Shown one piece after another: positions 55,035-63,871 of a stretch of DNA of 64,000 nt; within the stretch, counting starts at the first letter, position 1, and the number at the start of each line of letters is the position of its first letter. The notes under the pieces were generated by a model, which saw nothing but the letters and a program-made list of their open reading frames with translations, did no database searches and was not told the DNA's origin. Origin of the DNA: Pelagihabitans sp947500445 (GTDB lineage Bacteria; Bacteroidota; Bacteroidia; Flavobacteriales; Flavobacteriaceae). The stretch spans positions 124,001 through 188,000 of the forward strand of contig NZ_JBNGOP010000006.1 of assembly GCF_050589625.1 (NCBI RefSeq). Direction: 5' to 3'. The translations under genes and the position numbers were made by a program.

Positions 55035-56372
55035 TTATTGTGGAGTTGTATTTTCAAGACGCGCTTGAAGGTAACTGGTCAACCGTTCCATGGCCACCGA
55101 CAAGTACGAAAACGGTACTGCCGTAAAAACAATTCGGAACATTCCTTTCTTTTCATGCCCGAAACCCTCGCCGGGCGTCAATAGCACACCCGTGTTCCGG
55201 TAGATTTCCAACCACAGTTTTTCTTGCCCAGCATCGGTATGGGCGCTAAGGTATTTGGAGAAATCGGCCCAAACGAAAAAACTGCCCTTTGCGGCAACGT
55301 ATGGTATTTCATTTTTTCGCAAGTGAGTGACCACCAGCCGATAACTTTTGGTTAGGTGCTTTCTGTTTTTAGGAATATAGGCCTTAACAAAATCGACATC
55401 CTTTAACAGCTCGCCAATGGCCCATTGGGTAAGATTGGAGACCAAATGGGGTACGTTGGCATTTTCAAAGGCTTTCATAAAACCAGGGTTTAGGGAGTGA
55501 ACCACCCCTACCCGCAATCCCGACATGGCAAAATCCTTGGATAAGGCGTACCACATGTGCAGGTATGCACTATCCATTTCACGCATTATTTTAGCGAAGG
55601 AAACGGATGCTCCACTATTGGGGTAATCGGCGCGAAGCACCTCGTCCTCAAGGTCGATTTTTGAAAGTCCGTAAATCTCGTTGACCACCATATGCACGTG
55701 GTGTCGCTCGCACCAACGCGCAATATCCCGTAGCGTTTCGGCTTCATATACGATACCGGTAGGATTGTCCGGGGTAGTGAGCAATAGTATTTTAAACCGT
55801 TTTCCCTTGGCGGTAAGTTCTTTATGAACGGTATCCAACAGTGCGGTGGTCACCGGACCTTGGGCAGGCATTTCTTCAAGTTGATGATGCGTTTGCAAAT
55901 TGAAGCGCTCCGCGCCCGTTTTTAACCCCAGATCGTTCGTATACATGGGGTAGGAAGGGGCCGGTATCACCACCACATCGCCCGGATCGGTCAACACAAA
56001 AGCCGTTACTTAGATAATGGCCGAGGCCCCGGCAGAAAGGCCTATGGATTCCGGGGAAATAGGACATTTACAGAGTTCAGTTTCCATAAAGCCCGAAATG
56101 GTTTCCCGCACCTCCGGGTTGCCCAAAAGATGGGTGTAATTGAGTACCCAATCCGGGATATTGCCCTGCACCAAAACGGCGTTCAGCCGATCCCTTATTT
56201 CCGATGCCATCAATTGGTTTTCGGCAACATTCAAGGGAAAGGCACCGTTCGGGTTTTCATCCGGACCGTACAAATTTTGTGAAGCTTCCATGAACACCTC
56301 AAAATCGACCCTTGCAGCATTTTTAGCAAGCTTTTTTCCTTTAGAGGACAAATTGGAGATAGCATCGTTCAT
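55035..56372 (-). pseudogene. ACC-synthase-like class I aminotransferase interrupted by one in-frame stop
   Basis: Two open frames (56372-56010 and 55997-55035) are in the same reading phase and together give a 445-codon enzyme with one internal TAA at 56010-56012. The joined product is a PLP class I/II aminotransferase: SIGLSAGASAII, [stop], VTAFVLTDPGDVVVIPAPSYP, then the PLP lysine in YALSKDFAMSGLRVG. In the ACC-synthase-like subfamily the stop position normally reads Glu, so a single GAA to TAA change explains it. A GTG at 55997 could allow reinitiation of the second part. No frameshift elsewhere. Likely a young pseudogene, or a sequencing error. Confidence 0.8.
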
Positions 56373-57092
56373 TTTTTAACGTTTTGATGAGCGGGACCTG
56401 TTTTACCGAAAAACTTGCGTTTTACCCTATATGTTCGGGAACGGCGAACCACCAGCATTCTTTTTCCTGACTTATGGAACGGTCGTATTCGCGACCGCTT
56501 TACTTACAATAAACATAAAGAAAATATATGGCGCGCAGCATCGTACGAACGAAAACCGTTACCTCGGTTCAGGACTATACCCACCTCGGAAATGCCCGTG
56601 CCGAAACGGAAGAGCGGACCACTTTGGTACCGGTCTTTAGTTGTTCTAATACGAGCTTCCCTATTTGAGATGGAGTCCGGGTACATCCCGGGAATGGAGC
56701 GCATACTCTTAAAGGGAAAAATTTGTGCTTATATCTCCAATTCTTTTTGATAAAAAACCATGATAAAAAATCCTGAGACCGACGATTCCAAGGCGGGCCA
56801 TGAGGGTATTTCGCCCATTTCCATCCCGATTGCCATCACGAACCGTCATGCATATGGGATTATACTGCCCAAAGCGATTTGTTGGCAAAAAGCTATTCCG
56901 ACCCGTTCCAAGGGGTATATGTCCGGAAAACCTGAGGTAGAACCATTCAGGATTTGCCTAGACGAAAACGATTTATATGTAAAACACGGTCATTTTTCCA
57001 ACTTGGAACGGGTGGGAACGCTTTGCAACGGATGTATTGGGGGTAGTTCAATTCAGGTCGAAAAAGTAATTGCAATTTTGGTTCCTGAAAGC
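56373..57092. other. Decayed region upstream of the aminotransferase
   Basis: 720 nt without an intact gene. Several frames of 60-140 codons overlap on both strands, none with a recognisable domain. The mosaic suggests degraded coding DNA rather than a regulatory spacer. Confidence 0.4.
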
Positions 57093-57230
57093 ATGAACAG
57101 CAGACACATTTCAAACGCAGGAACAGGTCCGGGAATTGGCATGTCGGTCGCCAAAAAATTCGGAAGGGAAGGGTATTCCGTACGGCTGATCTAACGTCCC
57201 GCCAACAAGTTCCTTCAGTAGAGTACGGAA
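57093..57230 (+). pseudogene. Remnant of a short-chain dehydrogenase N-terminus
   Basis: From the ATG at 57093: a glycine-rich loop GTGPGIGMSVAKKFGREGYSVRLI, the cofactor-binding start of many SDR enzymes, then a stop (TAA, 57192-57194), with RPANKF continuing in phase (as in ..RNANKF of SDRs) before the frame is lost. It was truncated to about 45 codons. The alignment is by recognised motif only. Confidence 0.5.
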
Positions 57231-57445
57231 CCGAACGAACCAGGAATCCGAAATTCAGTTTTTGAAGCGGATAACCAGAATTTTAAAACGATGGAAATTC
57301 AAATATATCCTACCCGGTCAAAAATGTGTCGCCGGATTATTCTATTTTAAAGCAATCTAAATTTAAATAATTGATTTACAGCTATTTAAATTCATTCTAA
57401 TAGTGTTTCACCTTAGTTTTACCGTATTAACCTAAAAAAAGAAAA
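57195..57445. other. Spacer before the Cys-rich gene
   Basis: 251 nt, AT-rich toward the right. Holds the promoter for the Cys-rich protein. No gene seen. Confidence 0.35.
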
Positions 57446-57694
57446 ATGGCTATACGATTAGGAAACAACTGCAAGAACTGTGAAAGTTTAATGAGCAATG
57501 GGCAATGCAAGGTACACGCCGTACAAGTTGACGGTCACTATACCTGCGACAGCTTTGAAATGAAGTCGGAACTGACCAATAAAAAAGACTGCACGTCCTG
57601 CTTTCGTTTTGAAAAAGACGATTGCGCCAACCCTACCAAAGCTGCCCCGCATATGATGTGCGCCGTTTGGGCACCACAAAACGTTAGTGCATAA
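57446..57694 (+). CDS. Two-repeat four-cysteine mini-protein
   Basis: 82 residues built from two similar units: C-x2-C-x8-C-x12-C (CKNCESLMSNGQC...) and C-x2-C-x7-C-x11-C (CTSCFRFEKDDC...). Eight cysteines in two fourfold sets suggest two zinc sites or iron-sulfur clusters. No signal peptide, so cytosolic. It is conserved in Bacteroidota in my experience, without an assigned role. A strong terminator lies 105 nt downstream, inside the end of the opposite-strand gene. Confidence 0.72.
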   Translation: MAIRLGNNCKNCESLMSNGQCKVHAVQVDGHYTCDSFEMKSELTNKKDCTSCFRFEKDDCANPTKAAPHMMCAVWAPQNVSA

Positions 57695-57795
57695 ATATTT
57701 TTATTTTGAAAAGCTAATAAAAAAGTGGAAGTCGTTGCTCCATATTTTTAAGAGCGGCCCCGAATAACGGCTTGCCATCGACACTTAAGAACCAA

Positions 57796-58968
57796 TTAAA
57801 TACCGGTACCTTCCCGTACCGGTATTTTTTTTGTTGTCGCCCCGGACCGCTTCCGTCTGCCCCACCAGCTCAAAAACCCGGTCAGCGGTAAACTGGCAAT
57901 GAGTGCGCTTGCCAAAAAAGCCAGTATTTTTCCCGCCAATCCTCCAATGGCGCCCACATGAATGTCATAGTTCATGCGTATCAGCTTATCGGCAAAATGT
58001 GCATCCTTATATTTTCCGTAAATACTTGGGGTTTCAATTTCTTCCAGTGTATGTTGATCAAAAAACCGATAGTCCGAATCGTAATAAAGACCCTTTGAAC
58101 GAGCCACTTCCACATAAATACTAGAAGAATCGTTATGGGGATAGTGAATTTCATAACTTTTTGCATGGGTCGTTTCCGTTTTCAATAAAGGAATCAGTCG
58201 GTCTATCGGTAGTGTGTCCCGTTCCACAGTACCTATAAACGAACTGTTTTCGGGAATAATAAATTGGGGAGCCTTTTCTCCACCTGCAGTTTTATATACC
58301 GCATAGTAAAACCAATTGAAGGCCATTACCGATCCGGTAAACGCCAGTACGAACGCCAGCGCTGCTCCGTAGAATCCCAATATCCTGTGTAGGTCCACAT
58401 TTTTACGCCTCCATGTAGTTGTAGCTTTCCATTTGAACGTTAATCGCTGTTTGGCATATTTGCGTTTTTTTGGCCACCATAACACCAATCCGGAAAGCAG
58501 GACGAAGAGGAACAAAAAAACCGCTATGGATACTACTTTCCCTCCTATCGCTCTCGGCAACCAAAGGTACATATGCCCTTCTAGCATAAATGCAAAAAAA
58601 CCGGATAGGTGATCTTTTACATGCAGTACTTTCCCGGAGTAAGGGTCTAGGTAAACACTTTGGTAAAATTCCGGTTCCGCCTCATAAAAAATAACTTCAA
58701 TGGCCTTTTCATCTTCCTGATAAAGCGTTCCGTGGACACTTTTTTCGGGAAACACCGCCTTGGCAAATTTTCGGGCATTTGTCGGTGTTATCATTGGAGC
58801 CGCTTGGGGCGATACCGTACTATAATCATCATATAAACCCTCAATTTCTTCCTTAAAGACCCATCCGCATCCCGTTACGGCCACCATAAAGACTATGAGC
58901 CCACTTAGCAGGCCCAAGTACCGATGTATTTTAAAAATCACCTTTCGAAACGTTCTGTTCTTACCCAA
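57796..58968 (-). CDS. PepSY-associated inner-membrane protein (XusC-like)
   Basis: 390 residues. N-terminal TM (IHRYLGLLSGLIVFMVAVTGCGWVF), periplasmic PepSY-like region, then TM pairs (GKVVSIAVFLFLFVLLSGLVLWW; ILGFYGAALAFVLAFTGSVMAF; ILAFLASALIASLPLTGFLSWW). Many PepSY_TM proteins reduce or shuttle iron at the inner membrane in siderophore systems. Third gene of the operon behind the DUF4374 lipoprotein, with a hairpin between them (58986-59013). Its last codons are also the + strand terminator at 57799-57832. Confidence 0.85.
   Translation of the reverse strand: MGKNRTFRKVIFKIHRYLGLLSGLIVFMVAVTGCGWVFKEEIEGLYDDYSTVSPQAAPMITPTNARKFAKAVFPEKSVHGTLYQEDEKAIEVIFYEAEPEFYQSVYLDPYSGKVLHVKDHLSGFFAFMLEGHMYLWLPRAIGGKVVSIAVFLFLFVLLSGLVLWWPKKRKYAKQRLTFKWKATTTWRRKNVDLHRILGFYGAALAFVLAFTGSVMAFNWFYYAVYKTAGGEKAPQFIIPENSSFIGTVERDTLPIDRLIPLLKTETTHAKSYEIHYPHNDSSSIYVEVARSKGLYYDSDYRFFDQHTLEEIETPSIYGKYKDAHFADKLIRMNYDIHVGAIGGLAGKILAFLASALIASLPLTGFLSWWGRRKRSGATTKKIPVREGTGI
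57799..57832 (+). terminator. Terminator overlapping the end of the PepSY gene
   Basis: AATACCGGTAC (57799-57809) and GTACCGGTATT (57816-57826), 11 bp with a 6-nt loop, then eight Ts. It serves rightward transcription of the Cys-rich gene and lies inside the last codons of the opposite-strand PepSY gene, which encode VREGTGI. Confidence 0.8.
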
Positions 58969-58985
58969 AATCCGTTTTTTGATAA

Positions 58986-59013
58986 AAGGGCGGAAATGGT
59001 TACTTCCGCCCTT
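58986..59013 (-). terminator. Intra-operon hairpin between lipoprotein and PepSY genes
   Basis: AAGGGCGGAA (58986-58995) and TTCCGCCCTT (59004-59013), perfect 10 bp, followed on the minus strand by TTTTATC. It can act as a partial terminator, lowering PepSY expression relative to receptor and lipoprotein. Confidence 0.65.
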
Positions 59014-59024
59014 ATTCCATAGTG

Positions 59025-60311
59025 CTAGAGTTTAAAAAAGCCCTTTACCGTTTTACCGACAATCCCCGCTCCTTTCGCGGCAGTGGCATTTTCGACATTT
59101 ACGACATATACATCTGCCGCCGTAGCGGTTTCTATGCTGACATAAACCTTTCCTTCGTCAACAAGTATCGGGGAGGAATACCTTTTGGCATGTAAGGGTA
59201 CGTTGGCGACATCGGTAATCGTTTGGTTTTCCAAATCGATAATGACCAATTTTTGTGTGAACAGATCACGACCATATGCCGACCAGGCCGGACCGGAGTC
59301 GTCGGTTAAAATACGGGCTATCGCTTTATTGCCCCCTACATAATCGAACCAAAACAGCTTACCGCCATTGGTGGCCGCCTCAATATCAAAAAAGTAATCC
59401 GTATCGAAATCGGTTTCCCCGGCCTTGATTTTTAAAATGCCCGATGGTTTGGTGGAAGCCGGGGCAAAGCCGGCCATGGTCGCCCCACAGGAAAAAGAAT
59501 ACATATCGCCACCGTCCGTTTTGACCATACCCGTGGTAGCGCCGTTCACTCCGATGTTACTTGTTCTGGCGTCCGAAATGATCTTTATCGGCTCGGTACC
59601 GACATTGGGGTAATCATAAACGGCAACAAAGGCACTGTCGGGACTAACGGTAAAAAAAAAGCCTTTGGCGTCCAGTTTATGAAAGGGCACGAACAGTTTA
59701 TCCCCGTTCACCTGTAACGCGGTAGGCCATGCAACAATAGAATCTTTTTGGTCCTCAAAAATCCTGGTGCCTACTATTTTGGACACGTTTACCGTATTGG
59801 CATCCACAAAATGAAGTCTTCTGTTGGCGAAGCCGACCCGTGGGATCTCCATGGCCAAAAGGGTTTCTGCGGCTTCATCGGCCCCGAACATTTCAAGGGA
59901 GTTCTCAAAAATGAATTCCCCTTTTTTCACGATCTCACCTTTTTCGTCGGCCGTATAGCCCGCACATTGGTTGTCATCGCTATAACCGGAGGCAAAAAGG
60001 GTTTTTCCGACCGGATAGTAAAAACGCCATCCTGTCTGTTCGATCCCTTTTCCGTCGGCGGAGAGCATTCCCGTTTCCAGACTGGGTTCATTGATAATAA
60101 ACTCGGTTTCGTCGCCCCCGGTAGTTTTTAAGGCAAAGGTGATTCCCGAACTCACCGGATCGGGATCAGGCTGTGGCTGAGAATCGGGTTGCGACACCGG
60201 GTTCATTGGAGCGTTGTCGTCGTTAGAACAACTTCCTAAAAGTAACGTACAGGCCATTAGTACCGACAAAGGTCTGGCCAAGCCGAAGCTAAAAGGGATT
60301 TTCATTTTCAT
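59025..60311 (-). CDS. DUF4374 lipoprotein (XusB-like siderophore-binding)
   Basis: 428 residues. Lipoprotein signal with LLLGSC and a Asp/Asn/Pro-rich tether (SNDDNAPMNPVSQPDSQPQ), which places it on the outer-membrane surface. The mature part is a beta-propeller-like DUF4374 domain (e.g. FVAVYDYPNVG, GGKLFWFDYVGGNKAIARI, VYVSIETATAADVYVV). It lies between the receptor and PepSY genes, the position of XusB, the siderophore-binding lipoprotein of the Bacteroides xenosiderophore system. Ligand inferred from context only. Confidence 0.88.
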   Translation of the reverse strand: MKMKIPFSFGLARPLSVLMACTLLLGSCSNDDNAPMNPVSQPDSQPQPDPDPVSSGITFALKTTGGDETEFIINEPSLETGMLSADGKGIEQTGWRFYYPVGKTLFASGYSDDNQCAGYTADEKGEIVKKGEFIFENSLEMFGADEAAETLLAMEIPRVGFANRRLHFVDANTVNVSKIVGTRIFEDQKDSIVAWPTALQVNGDKLFVPFHKLDAKGFFFTVSPDSAFVAVYDYPNVGTEPIKIISDARTSNIGVNGATTGMVKTDGGDMYSFSCGATMAGFAPASTKPSGILKIKAGETDFDTDYFFDIEAATNGGKLFWFDYVGGNKAIARILTDDSGPAWSAYGRDLFTQKLVIIDLENQTITDVANVPLHAKRYSSPILVDEGKVYVSIETATAADVYVVNVENATAAKGAGIVGKTVKGFFKL

Positions 60312-60337
60312 AATACTCGATTTAATGGTTAAAAAAA

Positions 60338-62683
60338 TTAATTGATAAAATAACTTAGTTTGATATTGAAGGATCTTCCGGGACGCTGGATACTAAAGTT
60401 GTCGAAAGCCAATTGGTCGAATACATTATTGACGGCCAACGCCAGGTTATATTTCCCCTCTTCCATGGTATATTGCACCCGAAAATCTTGGATAAACTGC
60501 TTTGGAATTACATTTTTTTGATTTGGATCGCCCAAATTTTCCCATATCAGAAAAAACTCCTGAACGAAACGTAGGTTCCAAAAAAGGGATAGCTCATTCT
60601 TCTCGTTCGGTTTAAAAGGGACGATTCCCAACTGTGCATTGCCGAACAAGTAAGGAATATTGGGTACTTTACTGTTAAAATTGATATTGGGCAATCCTTC
60701 ATCAAAAGCGGTTTGGTCGGTAATTTCCTGATAGGTAAGGTTCGTGCTTAGCCGTAAAAAACGCCTGTAACGTAGAAGGAGGGCCGCTTCCGCACCAATG
60801 GACCTGACGTTGTTCAGGTTTTCGAATTCGCCAAAGGGGCCCAATGGATTGAAGCGGATGAAATTTTTGGAATTTCGATAAAAGAGATTTGTCTCCGCAT
60901 CAAGCCCAATGTTATTGTTTTCCGTATCGTAACGGATACCAAAATTGAAATTATCGCTCTGTTCGGGGCCCAATCCAGGGTTGGGCGTGATATAGATACC
61001 ATCGCCTAAAATTTCGAATGCTTCCGGAATGCGATAGGCCAGTTCATACGAGGTCTTAAATGACAATTTAGGGGACCTTGCGTAGGCAATTGCGGCACCA
61101 TATCCAAGATCCCCAAAGCGCGGGGCACTGTTGGTAAACGTTCCGTCAATGCCCTCGGAGATAATGCTTCCCTTGAAGCGGTACCCTTTTAGAAACGGGG
61201 TGATCTCGATCCCCTTTGCTATATTTTTATAGGTATATGAAAGCCCGACAACATTTTTGTTTATGGTGTTCGGTACCTCGAACACCCTATTTAAGGGGTC
61301 TACAATATCATCCCCGGTCCGTTTTAACCGGTTTTGGTTCAGCGTTAGCCCAAGGGAACCATAATCGTTGAAGCGATAGCCTATGGTGAGTTGGGAATTT
61401 GCTACGATGTCGTCCAGTTTTAAAAACGAGCGCCGTTCCAACAGCTCGCCTTTGGGATCGTCATCGTCCCTTTTTATAAAATCGCCCGCCCAATTGTATT
61501 TGAAAGCGCTGGTGTCGATGACGCTTTCCCGAACCTTTCCCAAAAGGGCATATGCCTTTATATGCAACTTATGGAAGGTCTTGTGGTAGTTGATCCGTCC
61601 CAAATAACTTTCTCCCTCGGTACGGAAACCGCCAAACACCCTAAGGATGTTGTTGTCGGGATGCTGATAATTTTTACGGTTTAGGGCACCGGTCAGCATT
61701 ATTGAAGCCCCATCGGCCCATTTCTTATCAAAAACCCCTGCCTCCAGGGTCACCATGGCAGAAGAATAATCGTCGTGAAAGCGATCAATGTCGATGGTAC
61801 CGAGGTTATTGCCCAATTCCAGGTCGAATACCGGTACATCGCGCATCAAATAATCATTATCGGAATGGTTGTAAAAGGAGGATACCTTAAAAAAATGCCC
61901 TTTCCCTTTATCGGCATATTGGCCATTTACCGAGGCGATGTGCGTATTGAAAGACCCGTAGGCATAGGAAACATCGAGAAAGGACTTGCCGCGATAAGCG
62001 GTGGTAATGTTGATTGCGCCTCCCAAGGCATCGGCACCGAGCGTTGTTGGTACCACACCTTTAAAAACCTCTATCCGCTCCACCAAGTTTGGGGGAAAAT
62101 TATTCAACGTCAGCGAAGAACCGAAACGCTCCATGGGCACACCATCGATAAAATAGCGGATCTGGTTGCCCGAGAGACCGTTCAGGGAAAGATCAAAACC
62201 GGATCCCAGACCTCCGGACTCACGGATGTTTACCCCGGAAACGGTTTTTAGCAACTGGTTAATGTCCAAGTTTGTGTTCTTAACAGTGGCCGTTTCCAGC
62301 ACCGCTACCGAGAAACCCTGCTCCTTTAGTTGTTCGGCCTTGGAGGTTCCCACGACCACCATTTCATCCAACTCTTCCGCCGATCGCAACAGCCGGATGG
62401 ATAGCCGTACTTCATTGCCTTCTTGAACGGTAATGGGAACCACTTCTTTTGTATACCCCAAAGAGGTACACTCCAACAGATGGTCCCCAATGGGCGCTCT
62501 GGAGATTTTGAAGCTACCATCCGTACCGGTTACGGCTCCTATGACGGAATTTTGGAGCAATACGGTCGCACCCAAAAGAGGATTGCCCGCTTCGTCGACT
62601 ACCGTACCGGAGATAGCGGTTTGCCCAAAAATCGAGAAACCTATGAAAAAAGGCAGTGCTAATAAAAAAACGTTTTTGTACAT
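60338..62683 (-). CDS. TonB-dependent siderophore-type receptor (XusA-like)
   Basis: 781 residues. Signal peptide, CarboxypepD_reg domain (GTVVDEAGNPLLGATVLL), plug (LLKTVSGVNIRESGGLGSGFDLSLNGLSGNQIRYFIDG, partly quoted) with the FeCT/siderophore receptor style VERIEVFKGVVPTTLGADALGG, and a barrel ending RPGRSFNIKLSYFIN with aromatic last residue. Followed by the DUF4374 gene (26 nt) and divergent from an AraC gene (112 nt). It likely imports ferric siderophores made by other organisms. Confidence 0.93.
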   Translation of the reverse strand: MYKNVFLLALPFFIGFSIFGQTAISGTVVDEAGNPLLGATVLLQNSVIGAVTGTDGSFKISRAPIGDHLLECTSLGYTKEVVPITVQEGNEVRLSIRLLRSAEELDEMVVVGTSKAEQLKEQGFSVAVLETATVKNTNLDINQLLKTVSGVNIRESGGLGSGFDLSLNGLSGNQIRYFIDGVPMERFGSSLTLNNFPPNLVERIEVFKGVVPTTLGADALGGAINITTAYRGKSFLDVSYAYGSFNTHIASVNGQYADKGKGHFFKVSSFYNHSDNDYLMRDVPVFDLELGNNLGTIDIDRFHDDYSSAMVTLEAGVFDKKWADGASIMLTGALNRKNYQHPDNNILRVFGGFRTEGESYLGRINYHKTFHKLHIKAYALLGKVRESVIDTSAFKYNWAGDFIKRDDDDPKGELLERRSFLKLDDIVANSQLTIGYRFNDYGSLGLTLNQNRLKRTGDDIVDPLNRVFEVPNTINKNVVGLSYTYKNIAKGIEITPFLKGYRFKGSIISEGIDGTFTNSAPRFGDLGYGAAIAYARSPKLSFKTSYELAYRIPEAFEILGDGIYITPNPGLGPEQSDNFNFGIRYDTENNNIGLDAETNLFYRNSKNFIRFNPLGPFGEFENLNNVRSIGAEAALLLRYRRFLRLSTNLTYQEITDQTAFDEGLPNINFNSKVPNIPYLFGNAQLGIVPFKPNEKNELSLFWNLRFVQEFFLIWENLGDPNQKNVIPKQFIQDFRVQYTMEEGKYNLALAVNNVFDQLAFDNFSIQRPGRSFNIKLSYFIN

Positions 62684-62745
62684 TAGTTTTTATTTAGACC
62701 AAATATAAAGAAGTGCAAAAATAGCGGGGAATTCGTTTACTATTT

Positions 62746-62758
62746 TCCGCAAAACGGA
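62746..62758. promoter_or_regulatory. Short inverted repeat between receptor and AraC gene
   Basis: TCCG, CAAAA, CGGA, a 4-bp symmetric site in the divergent gap. It could be half of an AraC or Fur site, but 4 bp is weak evidence. Confidence 0.3.
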
Positions 62759-62795
62759 GTAAAATATCCGCGATAGGGATAAAAATACCGGTCCC

Positions 62796-63794
62796 TTGCA
62801 CAAAGAAGGATTTATGGATACCGTACGTAAGAATTTAACGCTAGACCGTCAATATTTCGGAAACGACATCACGACTTCGAACCGTTTTAGGGATACGAAC
62901 TCCGCTGTTTTATTCGATAATGTACAGGGGAGCTATCGCGAGATCTATGTAAACGGGTTTTACCTTGGCCATAACGATATGCGCCTCGGAAAAAAGGCCA
63001 AAACCCATACCCAAAGCGGCCAAGAAACAGTGGAACTCATTTGCTGTATGGAGGGGGCCTGTTTACAAATGAAAAGTACCCTTGCCAGCCCTGTTCACCT
63101 TATTGCCAACAGCTATAACGTAATCTACTCCAAAAAAAGTAACGCCGAGACCGATTGGTTCCCGACCAATGGCCGGGTTTCGGTGTTACAGATCCATATG
63201 GTACCGCAGCTGTTCTTGGAATATCTGACGCTAGGGGACAAGAGCCAAAATACCGTTCGTTTCGAAAAAAACATCAAGGCCGGAAAGTCTTGTCAGTTAT
63301 GTTCCGAAGGCATGCCACTTTCACCCTATATGCAATTCGCCATCGATCAAATCATCAACGCGGACGCATCCAAGGTGTTCAAACCCTTGTATATTGAATC
63401 TAAAATTTTGGAATTACTGGCATTGCAATTAAAGCAGATCGTCGCCTTGGAAAAAACACCCATACCAACGCTAAAACCGGAAAGCATCAAAAAAATAGCC
63501 CGTGTAAAGGCCTTTATGGAACAGAACCTTCATAAAACCATGACCCTTGCCGACCTTTCGAAAATAGCGGGCACCAACGACTATGCCATAAAAAAAGGGT
63601 TCAAAAGGCTTTACGGAACCCCCGTTTTCGCGTATTGGAACACTTTAAAAATGAATATGGCGAAAAAGTTGTTGTTGCAAAAAACGGTATCCATCGGTGA
63701 AGTCTCCGACAAATTGGGCTATAAGAACCAACGGCATTTTAGTTCGGCCTTTAAAAAACAATTTGGTCTTACACCCCGACAGTTTCAAACGTAA
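62796..63794 (+). CDS. AraC-family regulator of the receptor operon
   Basis: 332 residues. An N-terminal ligand domain (~1-220) and C-terminal HTH pair (~225-330): MTLADLSKIAGTNDYAIKKGFKRLYG and EVSDKLGYKNQRHFSSAFKKQFGLTP. This layout matches PchR/YbtA-type siderophore-sensing activators, in which a ferric siderophore switches on its own receptor gene. Divergent from the receptor gene, so the pair probably share control. Confidence 0.92.
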   Translation: MHKEGFMDTVRKNLTLDRQYFGNDITTSNRFRDTNSAVLFDNVQGSYREIYVNGFYLGHNDMRLGKKAKTHTQSGQETVELICCMEGACLQMKSTLASPVHLIANSYNVIYSKKSNAETDWFPTNGRVSVLQIHMVPQLFLEYLTLGDKSQNTVRFEKNIKAGKSCQLCSEGMPLSPYMQFAIDQIINADASKVFKPLYIESKILELLALQLKQIVALEKTPIPTLKPESIKKIARVKAFMEQNLHKTMTLADLSKIAGTNDYAIKKGFKRLYGTPVFAYWNTLKMNMAKKLLLQKTVSIGEVSDKLGYKNQRHFSSAFKKQFGLTPRQFQT

Positions 63795-63871
63795 ATCCAA
63801 ATAGCCACACCGGCGTCCGTTGGTATGAGCACCCCAAGTACACAAAACCTAACCCTATTAAACAGCCCTTT

